From Bacteroidales bacterium (GTDB lineage: Bacteria > Bacteroidota > Bacteroidia > Bacteroidales > Muribaculaceae): a DNA stretch of 64,000 bases. Below the pieces are notes generated by a model, which was given only the letters and a program-made list of their open reading frames with translations, did not search any database and was not told where the DNA came from. Of this stretch, positions 34,035 through 42,664 are shown piece after piece (position 1 is the first letter of the stretch; each line of letters opens with the position of its first letter). The translations under genes were made by a program, and so were the position numbers. The stretch lies in the NCBI GenBank assembly GCA_022009815.1, contig CP091725.1, positions 1,178,001-1,242,000 on the forward strand, given 5' to 3'.

Positions 34035-34271
34035 ATGGGATTCTTTAATTTTTTCAATCATCACAACTGGTCGGGCGGCAACGATGACAACGACGATTTC
34101 AACTACAACGACAATGAAGGCACAAAATTCGTTGTCGGAGGCGACGAAGGCGGCAAGTTCTTAAACCACTGCGGAGGAAATATGTGGATGGACTCCGACG
34201 GAGATCTGAATGTGCGCACCGGCGACCATTCATGGATGGATATGAACGATGGCGACATCTTCTTCGGATAG
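34035..34271 (+). CDS. Small acidic Asp/Asn/Gly-rich protein
   Basis: A 78-residue protein (MGFFNFFNHHNWSGGNDDND...) with a very high content of Asp, Asn, Gly and aromatic residues, including GNMWMDSDGDLN and MNDGDIFFG. It has no signal peptide and no family that I recognise. The ATG at 34035 sits correctly below a promoter; an earlier in-frame start would lie upstream of the -7 box. The composition suggests a calcium- or RNA-surface-binding or disordered protein, but nothing in the sequence settles it. The DUF4294 gene downstream has its own -7 box (TACTTTTG at 34339). Confidence 0.6.
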   Translation: MGFFNFFNHHNWSGGNDDNDDFNYNDNEGTKFVVGGDEGGKFLNHCGGNMWMDSDGDLNVRTGDHSWMDMNDGDIFFG

Positions 34272-34366
34272 ACGCAAATCGCTCGTCGCAGAATATCCAA
34301 AAAATCATAAAATTATACGCTAAGTCGTGGCAAATACTTACTTTTGCACAAAATTTTGTCAGACAA

Positions 34367-34979
34367 ATGTTGAAGCGTATAATTCTATTCCTGATGTTGG
34401 CAACGGCGGCATGTGCCTTTGCCGAAACTGACGGACTGCCTTCTCCGCGCAACAAGACCTATCATGGTTACTATTATTTTCGCACGGAGCAGGGCGACAG
34501 CGCGCTGATGCTCGTAATCAACAACATCACTGTTTCCTCCCGAACGTTTTAAAAACAAAAATCAGGAGCAGTTCTATTGGCGCACCGTCCGCGACGTGCG
34601 CAAGGGGCTGCCTTATGCCAAACTTATATCCGCCACCGTAATCGAGACGTATGAATACATTGAGACTCTGCCCACAACGAAAGAACGCGAGGCTTATCTG
34701 AAGAGCATGGAGCGCGATGTGTTCAACCAATATAAGCCTGAACTGAAGCGGTTCTCGCGTCAGCAGGCGCGTGTGCTTGTGAAACTCATCAACCGCGAGA
34801 CAAACCAGAAGTCATACGGCATCATCAAGGCGTTTTTAGGCACGTTCCGTGCGTCGTTCTATCAGGCGTTCGGACGGCTCTTCAATGTCAATCTGAAAGC
34901 CGACTGGCATCCGGTCACCGACGAGACCGACGCGATGATCGACCGCATAGCCACGCGTATAGAGCAGGGACTGCTGTGA
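34367..34979 (+). CDS. DUF4294 family exported protein, frameshifted
   Basis: About 204 codons. Signal peptide MLKRIILFLMLATAACAFA. The body matches the Bacteroidetes DUF4294 family: QEQFYWRTVRDVRKGLPYAKL, IETLPTTKEREAYLKSMERD, LVKLINRETNQKSYGIIKAF. Function unknown. The frame breaks at the TTT near 34529; removing one T joins NNITV to PPERFKNKNQ. It follows its own -7 box by 20 bp. Confidence 0.8.
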
Positions 34980-35052
34980 GGAAACGCCGACGGAGGTTTG
35001 CGTATTACGATTGTTTGGGCTACTTTGAAACGATAAAAATTATCTTATAAAG

Positions 35053-35697
35053 ATGAATACAATAGAACTTGTCAACACTCTGCCGCGGGTGTTTGCCGGA
35101 CAACCGGGCATCCAGTCGGAAGTGTGGTTGAAGACGCTCCGGTTTGAGCGCGGAAAAAAATATCTGATTTCGGCGGAAAGCGGTTGCGGAAAGTCGTCGC
35201 TGTGCGCATATCTCTACGGCTACCGCAAGGACTATGAAGGCACGTTCCTGTTTGACGGTCGCTCCATCGACGAGCTGACCGTGGAGGAGTGGTGCGACGT
35301 GCGACGTCGCCACATTGCCTATCTGCCGCAGGAGATGCGCCTGTTTCCTGAGCTTACAGCTTTGGAAAATGTGGAGCTGAAGAACCGGCTTACCGGACAT
35401 AAGACAACTGCCGAGATCCGCAGCCTGTTCGAGCGGCTGGGGGTTGCCGACCGCGCCGACCGTCCGGCGGGAAAACTGTCGATAGGACAGCAGCAGAGAG
35501 TGGCAATAATACGCACGGTGTGCCAGCCGTGCGACTTTTTCCTGCTCGACGAGCCGGTGAGCCACCTCGACGAGACAAACAACCGTATCGTTGCCGACAT
35601 CATCACCGAGGAGGCGGCACGCACTGGCGCGGCTGTCATTGCTACATCGGTGGGCAACAATCTTGACATCGCAGTGGAGGAGGCACTGAAGTTATGA
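35053..35697 (+). CDS. ABC transporter ATP-binding protein
   Basis: A 214-residue nucleotide-binding subunit. Walker A SAESGCGKSSLCAYL, Q-loop YLPQEMRLFPELT, signature LSIGQQQRVAIIRT and Walker B FFLLDEPVSHLDE are all present. Overall it resembles the MacB/LolD group that powers lipoprotein or peptide export. Its stop overlaps the start of the permease gene by 4 bp (ATGA), so the two form one transporter. The substrate is unknown. Confidence 0.9.
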   Translation: MNTIELVNTLPRVFAGQPGIQSEVWLKTLRFERGKKYLISAESGCGKSSLCAYLYGYRKDYEGTFLFDGRSIDELTVEEWCDVRRRHIAYLPQEMRLFPELTALENVELKNRLTGHKTTAEIRSLFERLGVADRADRPAGKLSIGQQQRVAIIRTVCQPCDFFLLDEPVSHLDETNNRIVADIITEEAARTGAAVIATSVGNNLDIAVEEALKL

Positions 35698-36918
35698 GAA
35701 ATCCGTTGATGTGGAAACTGCTGCGCAAGCATATCAGCAAGGCGCAACTCATAGGTTTCGCTATTGCAAACATGGTGGGTTTGACAATCGTGCTGCTCGG
35801 TCTGCAGTTCTGGCAGGACGTGCGTCCGGTGTTTGAAGACGAGGACAGTTTCATCCGTAAGGACTATCTTGTGGTGACAAAGAGCATCGGCACGGCGTCG
35901 ATGGTGAAAAGTATGCTCGGAGGGACTGACGCCAACGCTTTCTCGGAAAGCGAGATTGCCGACCTCGAGCGGCAGCCGTGGATGCGCAAGGTGGGACGGT
36001 TCTCGACAACAAATTATAAGGTGATGGGCAACCTGGGAATCAGCGGACGTTCCGTGAGCCTGCACACATATATATTTTTCGAGTCGGTGCCCGACGAATT
36101 TATCGACACGAAAAACATAAAATGGGGATTCGACGCCAACAGCCCGCGCCCGGTGGTGCCCATCCTGCTGTCGAAAGACTATCTGTCGCTCTATAACTTC
36201 GGATTTGCGGCGTCGCAAGGCATGCCGCAGCTGAGCGAGGACATGGTGGGCAAGGTGCCTATCATGCTTGCCGTCACCGCGACCGACGGTCATCAGGAAT
36301 ACATCGAGGGGCGCATCGTGGGATTCTCAAACCGGCTGAACACGATTATCGTGCCTGAAAGCTTTATGCAATGGAGCAACGCGCGCTATGCGCCGGAGGT
36401 CAACGTGCAGCCGTCGCGGCTCATCCTCGAGGTGAGCAAGCCCGGCGATGTGGCTATTGAAATACATGAAGAAGCACGGCTATGAGATTGCCGGCGACAA
36501 GATGAACTCCAACAAGGCGAGCTATATGCTGACCGTGATTATGGGCATCGTGATAGCCGTGGGGCTGGTAATCAGCCTGCTGTCGTTCTTTATCCTTATC
36601 CTGAGCATCTATCTGCTGTTGCAGAAAAACACAAGGAAGCTGCAGGACTTGCTACTGCTTGGCTACACTCCGGCGGAAGTGGCGGGTACATACGTGAAAA
36701 TGGTGGTCTACGTCAATGCCGCCGTCTATGTGCTGTCGATAGCCTTGCTGCTCTATGCGCGGTCGCTCTATATGACGCAGCTGCAGGTGTTCTCGCTCTC
36801 GGGCGAACCGATATGGCTGTCGGCGCTTGCCGGACTTGTCGTGATCGGGCTTATCACGCTGGGCAACGTCATCGCAATACGCCGCAAGGTGGCATCGCTA
36901 TGGTTTGTTGAAAAATAA
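35694..36918 (+). CDS. FtsX/MacB-type ABC permease, frameshifted
   Basis: About 407 residues. One membrane segment lies near residues 17-38 (SKAQLIGFAIANMVGLTIVL), a large extracytoplasmic domain of about 220 residues follows, then three C-terminal membrane segments (ASYMLTVIMGIVIAVGLVIS, VYVNAAVYVLSIALLLYA, IWLSALAGLVVIGLITLGNV). This is the four-helix FtsX topology. The frame breaks at the GAAA of 36459-36462; removing one A joins GDVAIE to YMKKHGYE. It is coupled to the ATPase gene just upstream and followed closely by a phosphodiesterase gene. Confidence 0.82.
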
Positions 36919-36929
36919 CTATTGATATT

Positions 36930-37691
36930 ATGAGACTAAGAAATTACATCACAACATTGTTTGTGGCATTTGCCGCTGTGGCGGCTGCCGCACAGACGCA
37001 AGTGGTGGCGCACCGCGGATATTGGCGTGCGCCGGGTTCGGCTCAAAACAGCATCGCGTCGCTCTGCAAGGCTGACTCGATTGATTGCTACGGCTCCGAG
37101 CTTGACGTGTGGCTGAGCACCGACGGCGTGCTTTTCGTGAACCACGACGCTGTGTTTAAGGGGCACAACGTTGAGCAAAGCTCGTCGGCTGAACTAAGCG
37201 CGATTATTCTCGACAACGGCGAGCACATGCCGACGCTCGATGAGTATCTCGCAAAGGCAAAAACGCTGAAAACGCGGATTGTGCTCGAGCTGAAGGCTCA
37301 TCAGACAAAGGAGAAGGAAGCCGAGGCTGTGGCTAAAATTGTGGAGATGGTGGAAAAATACGGTTTGACCGACCGCACGGAGTACATCTCGTTCTCGCTC
37401 TTTGCCTGCAAGGAATTCAAGCGCGTGGCGCCGCAGGGCACCGACATCTACTATCTCAACGGCGAACTCTCGCCTGCGGAATTGAAAACTCTCGGCTTTG
37501 CCGGGTTTGACTACAGCATGGGTCCCATCAAGAAACATCCGGAATGGATTGAGGAGGCTCACAAATTAGGACTGAAAGTCAATGTCTGGACAATCGACAA
37601 AGAAGCGGACATGCAATGGCTCATCGATCAGAAAGTGGACTTCATAACCACCAACGAACCGGTGTTGCTGCAGCAGTTGCTGCGGAAATAA
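36930..37691 (+). CDS. Exported glycerophosphodiester phosphodiesterase family protein
   Basis: A 253-residue GDPD-fold enzyme. Signal peptide MRLRNYITTLFVAFAAVAAAAQ. Catalytic motifs VVAHRGYW, GSELDVWLSTDG and VNHDAVF supply the conserved His, Glu and Asp. LELKAH and the C-terminal VNVWTIDKEADM complete the TIM barrel. It would cleave glycerophosphodiesters to glycerol-3-phosphate and an alcohol in the periplasm. Members of this group with a short insertion can act on other phosphodiesters. It lies 11 bp after the ABC permease and ends in a strong terminator. Confidence 0.88.
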   Translation: MRLRNYITTLFVAFAAVAAAAQTQVVAHRGYWRAPGSAQNSIASLCKADSIDCYGSELDVWLSTDGVLFVNHDAVFKGHNVEQSSSAELSAIILDNGEHMPTLDEYLAKAKTLKTRIVLELKAHQTKEKEAEAVAKIVEMVEKYGLTDRTEYISFSLFACKEFKRVAPQGTDIYYLNGELSPAELKTLGFAGFDYSMGPIKKHPEWIEEAHKLGLKVNVWTIDKEADMQWLIDQKVDFITTNEPVLLQQLLRK

Positions 37692-37698
37692 CAACCCT

Positions 37699-37739
37699 CC
37701 GGCGTCGCGCTTCAAAGTGTGGCGCCGGTTGTTTTTTTG
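37699..37739 (+). terminator. Terminator of the ABC/phosphodiesterase operon
   Basis: CCGGCG (37699-37704) pairs with CGCCGG (37723-37728), with additional pairs inside the loop, followed by TTGTTTTTTT. Confidence 0.8.
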
Positions 37740-37812
37740 CTCTTGAAAAACGCTTTTAAAAACAAGAAATAAGTTTTTTCTTCATTTTTGCGATAAAATA
37801 TAAGCAAAACAC

Positions 37813-37843
37813 TTGTTTTTGTGAAATATTCGTTTTATCTTTG
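37813..37843 (+). promoter_or_regulatory. Promoter of a candidate small RNA
   Basis: TTG at 37813-37815, a 20-bp spacer and TATCTTTG at 37836-37843. No gene starts in the next 290 bp, apart from tiny frames such as MEKMQSS. Confidence 0.6.
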
Positions 37844-37849
37844 TTGTGT

Positions 37850-38040
37850 CCTAAGAAACAAAGGGCTGAAAATAGTTTTTTTAAAAGGGTATAATTGTGG
37901 GTATAAAAAATTGAGTTTATGGAAAAGATGCAGTCTTCGTAAAGAAGACTGAAGGTAAAAATCAAAATGCGTTTCATAAGGAAAAGCGAGATTAGATAAA
38001 AATAGTAAAGGGATCGGGTGTCTGTGAGGATACCCTTTTC
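37850..38040 (+). ncRNA. Candidate small RNA with its own promoter and terminator
   Basis: About 190 nt lie between a good promoter and a terminator hairpin (GGGTGTC 38016-38022 pairing with GATACCC 38029-38035, then TTTTC). An internal hairpin CAGTCTTC (37931-37938) / GAAGACTG (37944-37951) is perfect. No convincing protein is encoded. It may be an independent small RNA or a leader of the peptidase gene at 38143, though that gene has its own -7 box (TAATTTTG at 38111). No known RNA family is recognised. Confidence 0.45.
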
Positions 38041-38142
38041 TGTGTGTTATTATGACAGATGGCTTGTTGCCGCAGTATATAAAAACATTGCACAGGCTCG
38101 GAAATTTCGCTAATTTTGCATCCGACAAATTTTCAGACAGAT

Positions 38143-39131
38143 ATGAACAAAAGCAAATATGCAATCGCTCTGATGGCTTGCTGCATTGTGGCGGTGGCAG
38201 GATGTGCGGGCAAGACTGCCGGAAACACCGCGCAGCAGACAGCCGATGAGGCAAAGGAAATCACGTTCGACGCCGACAGCGCCTATTCTTTTGTGGCGCG
38301 CCAATGTGCGTTTGGGGAGCGTGTGCCAAACACCGATGCCCATTCGGAGTGCGGCGACTGGATTGCCTCGCGGTTGAGGCAATGCGGCGCAACGGTGACT
38401 GAGCAGCGCGCCGACCTGAAGGCTTTTGACGGCACTCTGCTGCACGCGCGCAACATCGTGGGTGAGTTTTATCCGGAAAAGAAAAGACGCGTGTTGCTGG
38501 TGGCTCATTGGGACTGTCGTCCGTGGGCCGACAGCGACCCCAACCCCGACAATCGCCGCAAACCGGTGATGGGTGCCAACGACGGTGCCAGCGGCGTGGG
38601 TGTGTTGCTGAGATGGCACGTCTGCTCAAAAACAACGAGCCGGCGGTGGGCATCGACATCCTGCTCGTCGACGCGGAGGACTGGGGCGACGACAATGGCG
38701 ACAATCCCGACTCGTGGGCTCTCGGTGCCCAGCACTGGGTGCGCACGCCTCACCGCGAGGGCTACACCCGTCCGGAATATGCCATTTTGCTCGACATGGT
38801 GGGCGACGCCAATGCCACATTCCTGCGCGAATATTTCTCGCAGCAGTACGCTCCCGACGTGGTCAACCGCGTGTGGGCTGCCGCCAACCGTCTGGGCTAC
38901 GGCAACTTCTTTGTAAACGCCAACGGCGGCGGCATAACCGACGACCACCTGGCAATCAACAATGCCGGAATCCCGTGTATCGACATCATCGACCAGAGGA
39001 TGGACTCTCCGACGGGATTCTGCCCGCAGTGGCACACAACCGACGACACGATGACCCATATCGACCGCCGTCCGCTGAAGGCTGTCGGACAGACTCTCGT
39101 AAACCTTTTGCTTGAAATAAATTTTGCGTAA
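38143..39131 (+). CDS. Glutaminyl-peptide cyclotransferase-like M28 lipoprotein, frameshifted
   Basis: About 329 residues. The lipobox VAGC follows MNKSKYAIALMACCIVA. The M28 zinc-peptidase fold is indicated by VLLVAHWDCRPWAD, GANDGASGVGVLLE, VDAEDWGDD and QWHTTDDTMTHID, which supply the metal ligands. In Bacteroidetes this type is the bacterial glutaminyl cyclase that converts N-terminal Gln of exported proteins, after signal cleavage, to pyroglutamate. One G is missing at 38610-38611; adding it gives GVLLEMARLLKNNEP. It lies 30 bp upstream of rpoN. Confidence 0.85.
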
Positions 39132-39161
39132 CTTCGCACCGTAGAAACAGAAAATGTCGAT

Positions 39162-40637
39162 ATGAAGGAAGCATTGCATCTGACACAAGAACAGAAACTG
39201 CAGCAACGGCTGTCGCCGCAGCAGGTGCAGTTTGTCAGACTGCTGGAAATGAACAGCCTTGAGGTGGAAGATGAAGTGCGCCACGAAATCCTTGACAATC
39301 CGGCAATCGAAGTGGCTGAGCAGGACGACAGCCAGAAGAACGGAAGCGAGGAAGGCGGAGAGGAAAGCGAGGAAAAGGCTGACGACATTGCTCCCGACAC
39401 GACAATGGCGCGCGACGCCGACGATCCGGAGGACGATGCCGACGACACTCCCGACTATCGCCTGAACATATCAAACCACAGCGCCGACGACAAGGTGCTT
39501 GAGCCTATCATCACGTCGGAAAGCACGCTGATTGACTATCTTACGGAGCAAATCAACGAGCATGACCTGTCGGAAAAGCAGCAGCAAATAGCCGACTACA
39601 TAATCGGAAGCATCGACGACAACGGCTATCTGACGCGTTCGGTGTCGGCAATCTCCGACGACCTTATCTTTCAGGAAGGACTTGACGTGACCGACGGGGA
39701 AATCAACACCGTGCTGCAGGCAATACGTGAGCTCGACCCTGCGGGGGTGGCGGCGTTTGACCTGCGCGACTGTCTGCTGCTGCAGTTGGAACGGCTGCCG
39801 GGAACGCCCGAAAACCTACATGCCTACACGGTTGTCGACAAATATTTCACCGAGTTTTCAAAAAAACACTACGACAAGATTATGGCGGCAATGAAACTCG
39901 ATAAAGAGGAGTTCCGCCATGTGCTTGAAGCTATACAGGCTCTCAATCCAAAGCCGGGAAGCCTTTACGGAGGCGGCGAAAACCAAAAGGCGCAGCACAT
40001 AATCCCCGACTTCAACGTCGATGTGGACGGCGATACAATAACGCTGACGCTGCTCAACAATGTGCCCGACTTGCAGATTGAGGAGTCGTTCCAAGCAATG
40101 TATGACAATCTTCCCGCAAAGCCGCGCAACCGCAACGAGGAGGAGGCAAACCGATTTGTCAAAGACAAATACGAGTCGGCATCGGTGTTTATCAAGATGC
40201 TGAAGCAGAGGCAGCAGACGCTGTTCAGCACGATGCGCGCCATTGTGGGATGGCAAAAAGCGTTTTTCCTCACCGAGGACGAGTCGCAGCTGCGGCCGAT
40301 GGTGCTGAAAGACATCGCCGCGATAACGGGCTATGACCTGTCGGTGATATCACGCGCCACTTCAGGAAAATACGTGATGACTCCCGGCGGCGTATACCCG
40401 CTGAAGTTCTTCTTCAACGAGGGTATGAAGCATGAGTCGGGCGAAGACGTGTCGACTCGCGAGATTCAGTCGGCATTGAAAGACATCATCGAACACGAGG
40501 ACAAGAAAAAGCCGTTCTCCGACGAGGCTCTTTGCGAACTTCTCAACAAGAAAGGCTATGAAATAGCACGCCGCACCATCGCCAAATACCGCGAACGCCT
40601 GGGTTTCCCTGTGGCACGGCTGCGTAAAGAATTATGA
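39162..40637 (+). CDS. rpoN: RNA polymerase sigma-54 factor
   Basis: A 491-residue sigma-54. Region I is the Gln-rich activator-interacting segment (TQEQKLQQRLSPQQVQFVRLL). An acidic region II (DDPEDDADDTPD) follows, then the core-binding domain, and the C-terminal DNA-binding part carries the RpoN box ARRTIAKYRERLGFP. It directs transcription from -24/-12 promoters with AAA+ activators. The frame is intact. It is followed within 1 bp by the PAP2-like gene. No enhancer-binding protein gene lies in the window. Confidence 0.96.
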   Translation: MKEALHLTQEQKLQQRLSPQQVQFVRLLEMNSLEVEDEVRHEILDNPAIEVAEQDDSQKNGSEEGGEESEEKADDIAPDTTMARDADDPEDDADDTPDYRLNISNHSADDKVLEPIITSESTLIDYLTEQINEHDLSEKQQQIADYIIGSIDDNGYLTRSVSAISDDLIFQEGLDVTDGEINTVLQAIRELDPAGVAAFDLRDCLLLQLERLPGTPENLHAYTVVDKYFTEFSKKHYDKIMAAMKLDKEEFRHVLEAIQALNPKPGSLYGGGENQKAQHIIPDFNVDVDGDTITLTLLNNVPDLQIEESFQAMYDNLPAKPRNRNEEEANRFVKDKYESASVFIKMLKQRQQTLFSTMRAIVGWQKAFFLTEDESQLRPMVLKDIAAITGYDLSVISRATSGKYVMTPGGVYPLKFFFNEGMKHESGEDVSTREIQSALKDIIEHEDKKKPFSDEALCELLNKKGYEIARRTIAKYRERLGFPVARLRKEL

Positions 40638-40638
40638 T

Positions 40639-41301
40639 ATGGAAAATCTGAAAACGGAAATCACGTCGACAATAATGTCGCTTGAACAGAAAACGATGCG
40701 TGTAATCCACTATGTGGCTGCCGTATTCTCGTTTCTGCTGTCGCCGATGTTCATGCCAACATACGGTATGCTCATCGCATTCCAACTGTCAACTTACCAG
40801 ATTTTGCTCACCACCGACAAACTTATCGTCATCGCTGTGGTGGCGGTGCTCACATGCGTGGTGCCGGCAATCCTGTTTATTGTGATGAAGCATTTCGGCA
40901 TAATCTCCGATGTGCATCTGAATCAACGCAGGGAGCGGTTTCTGCCATACTCAATCATCACGGTTTGCTATGTTGTCGGCGCGCTCTATCTGTTCAACAT
41001 CAATGCTCCCACGTGGATGTGGATGTTTCTCTTCGGAGCGGCTACGTCGGCTTTGGTGTCGATGGTGGTCAACTTCTTCTGGAAAATCAGCGCGCACATG
41101 GCTGGTATCGGCGGACTGATCGGCTTGCTTTGTAAAATCAACAATTACGGTGACGGCGTTTTCGACCTTATGCCGATAATCTGCGTGATGATAATCACGG
41201 CAGGCATCCTCGGCACGTCGCGCATCGCAATGGAGCGGCACACGCTGTGGCAGGTGATTGCCGGCGTGCTCAACGGATTCCTCTGCGTTTATATGATTTG
41301 A
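40639..41301 (+). CDS. PAP2-like membrane protein
   Basis: A 220-residue protein with about six membrane segments. The C-terminal part (FFWKISAHMAGIGGLIG, then GTSRIAMERHTLWQVIAG) keeps the Ser/Arg/His spacing of phosphatidic acid phosphatase type 2 proteins, which remove phosphate from lipid phosphates, but the N-terminal KX6RP motif is not evident. It could be a degenerate PAP2 family member. It lies 1 bp after rpoN and 5 bp before the M16 peptidase gene, so the three are likely one operon. Confidence 0.75.
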   Translation: MENLKTEITSTIMSLEQKTMRVIHYVAAVFSFLLSPMFMPTYGMLIAFQLSTYQILLTTDKLIVIAVVAVLTCVVPAILFIVMKHFGIISDVHLNQRRERFLPYSIITVCYVVGALYLFNINAPTWMWMFLFGAATSALVSMVVNFFWKISAHMAGIGGLIGLLCKINNYGDGVFDLMPIICVMIITAGILGTSRIAMERHTLWQVIAGVLNGFLCVYMI

Positions 41302-41306
41302 CGGAT

Positions 41307-42524
41307 ATGGACAAGAACTGCATAATCCACACGCTTGCCAACGGCATGCGTGCCGTCTACTGTCAGCGGCATGGAAACGTGGCATACTGCGGTGTGGCTG
41401 TCAATGCCGGAAGCCGCGACGAGGGCGTCGACAGGGGGCTTGCGCACTTTGTGGAGCATACCATATTCAAAGGCACGTCGCGACGCCGCGCTTGGCACAT
41501 ACTCAACCGAATGGAGCTTGTCGGCGGCGAGCTCAACGCCTACACGTCGAAGGAGGAGACGCTCGTCTACTCGCTGTTTCCAAAGGGGAATATGCCGCGA
41601 GCCATGGAACTTATTGCCGACCTTGTGCAAAACTCTGTGTTTCCCGAGCATGAGTTGGAAAAGGAGAGGGAGGTGGTGCTGGAAGAGATTCTGTCATACC
41701 GCGACACGCCGTCGGAGGCCGTCTACGACGACTTTGAGGACTTGATTTTCGCGGGCAACGCTCTCGGACACAACATCCTCGGCGACGAGGACTCTTTGCA
41801 GGAACTTTCTTCGGAGAAATGCCGCAGATTCATAGAATGCCTGTACACCCCCGACAATATGGTGCTGTTTGGTGTGGGCGACGCAGCCCCCGAACGCTTC
41901 TTCCGCCTTGCCGAGCGGCATTTCGGAGGCTTCAGCCGCACGCTTGTGCGCCCCGGGCGCAGCGTGCCGGCAGTGTTGCCGCAGTTTGCCGAGACACGCT
42001 CTGTCGACTCACATCAGGCCCACACTGTGATCGGCATTCCCACATTCGGAATGCACGACGACCGCAAATACGCGCTTCTGCTGCTCAACAACATTCTCGG
42101 AGGTCCGGGGATGAACTCTCTGCTCAATGTGGCGATACGCGAACGCCACGGCTATGCCTATACCGTCGAGTCGGCGGTGACTTTGTTTTCCGACAGCGGA
42201 TTGATGACCGTTTATTTCGGAAGCGACGAGCGCTACGCCAAGCGGTGTCTCAACCTCGTGGACCGCACTCTCGACTCGCTCGCATCGTCAACGATGCGCC
42301 AGCGTGCGCTCGACGCCGCAAAGAAGCAATATGCGGGTCAGTTGCTCGTGGGCAGCGAGAGTCTTGAAGGCACAGCATTGTCGATGGGCAAGAGCGTGAT
42401 GCACTTCGGGACGGTCAGCACCGTCGACGAAATCACCGCCCGCATACGCAGCGTCACCGCCGAGCAGCTCCGCGATGCCGCCGCCACCATAGCCGGTCGC
42501 TATTCCCGCCTGACATTTCTCTGA
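41307..42524 (+). CDS. M16-family zinc metallopeptidase
   Basis: A 405-residue pitrilysin/insulinase-type peptidase. The inverted zinc motif HFVEHTIFKG (HXXEH) lies near residue 50, with the third ligand Glu in EREVVLEEI about 75 residues later. A second M16 domain (HQAHTVIGIPTFGMHDDRKYA, GGPGMNSLLNVAIRERHGYAY) follows. No signal peptide is seen, so it is probably cytoplasmic, like the processing peptidase homologues of other bacteria. ATG 41307 was preferred because upstream in-frame starts lie inside the previous gene. Confidence 0.9.
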   Translation: MDKNCIIHTLANGMRAVYCQRHGNVAYCGVAVNAGSRDEGVDRGLAHFVEHTIFKGTSRRRAWHILNRMELVGGELNAYTSKEETLVYSLFPKGNMPRAMELIADLVQNSVFPEHELEKEREVVLEEILSYRDTPSEAVYDDFEDLIFAGNALGHNILGDEDSLQELSSEKCRRFIECLYTPDNMVLFGVGDAAPERFFRLAERHFGGFSRTLVRPGRSVPAVLPQFAETRSVDSHQAHTVIGIPTFGMHDDRKYALLLLNNILGGPGMNSLLNVAIRERHGYAYTVESAVTLFSDSGLMTVYFGSDERYAKRCLNLVDRTLDSLASSTMRQRALDAAKKQYAGQLLVGSESLEGTALSMGKSVMHFGTVSTVDEITARIRSVTAEQLRDAAATIAGRYSRLTFL

Positions 42525-42563
42525 AAAATTGCGATTACCGGAGTAAAATAACAGGATACGAGT

Positions 42564-42594
42564 TTTGTAGATACGTGTGTGATGCTTATATTTG
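42564..42594 (+). promoter_or_regulatory. Promoter of the DUF4836-like lipoprotein gene
   Basis: TTTG at 42564-42567, a 19-bp spacer and TATATTTG at 42587-42594. The leader is about 65 nt. Confidence 0.7.
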
Positions 42595-42664
42595 CACTGT
42601 CGATGACGCGTAATGTGCCGTCGGCGATGAAGTTAAGGAAATACTAACAAGAAACCGAATAATT

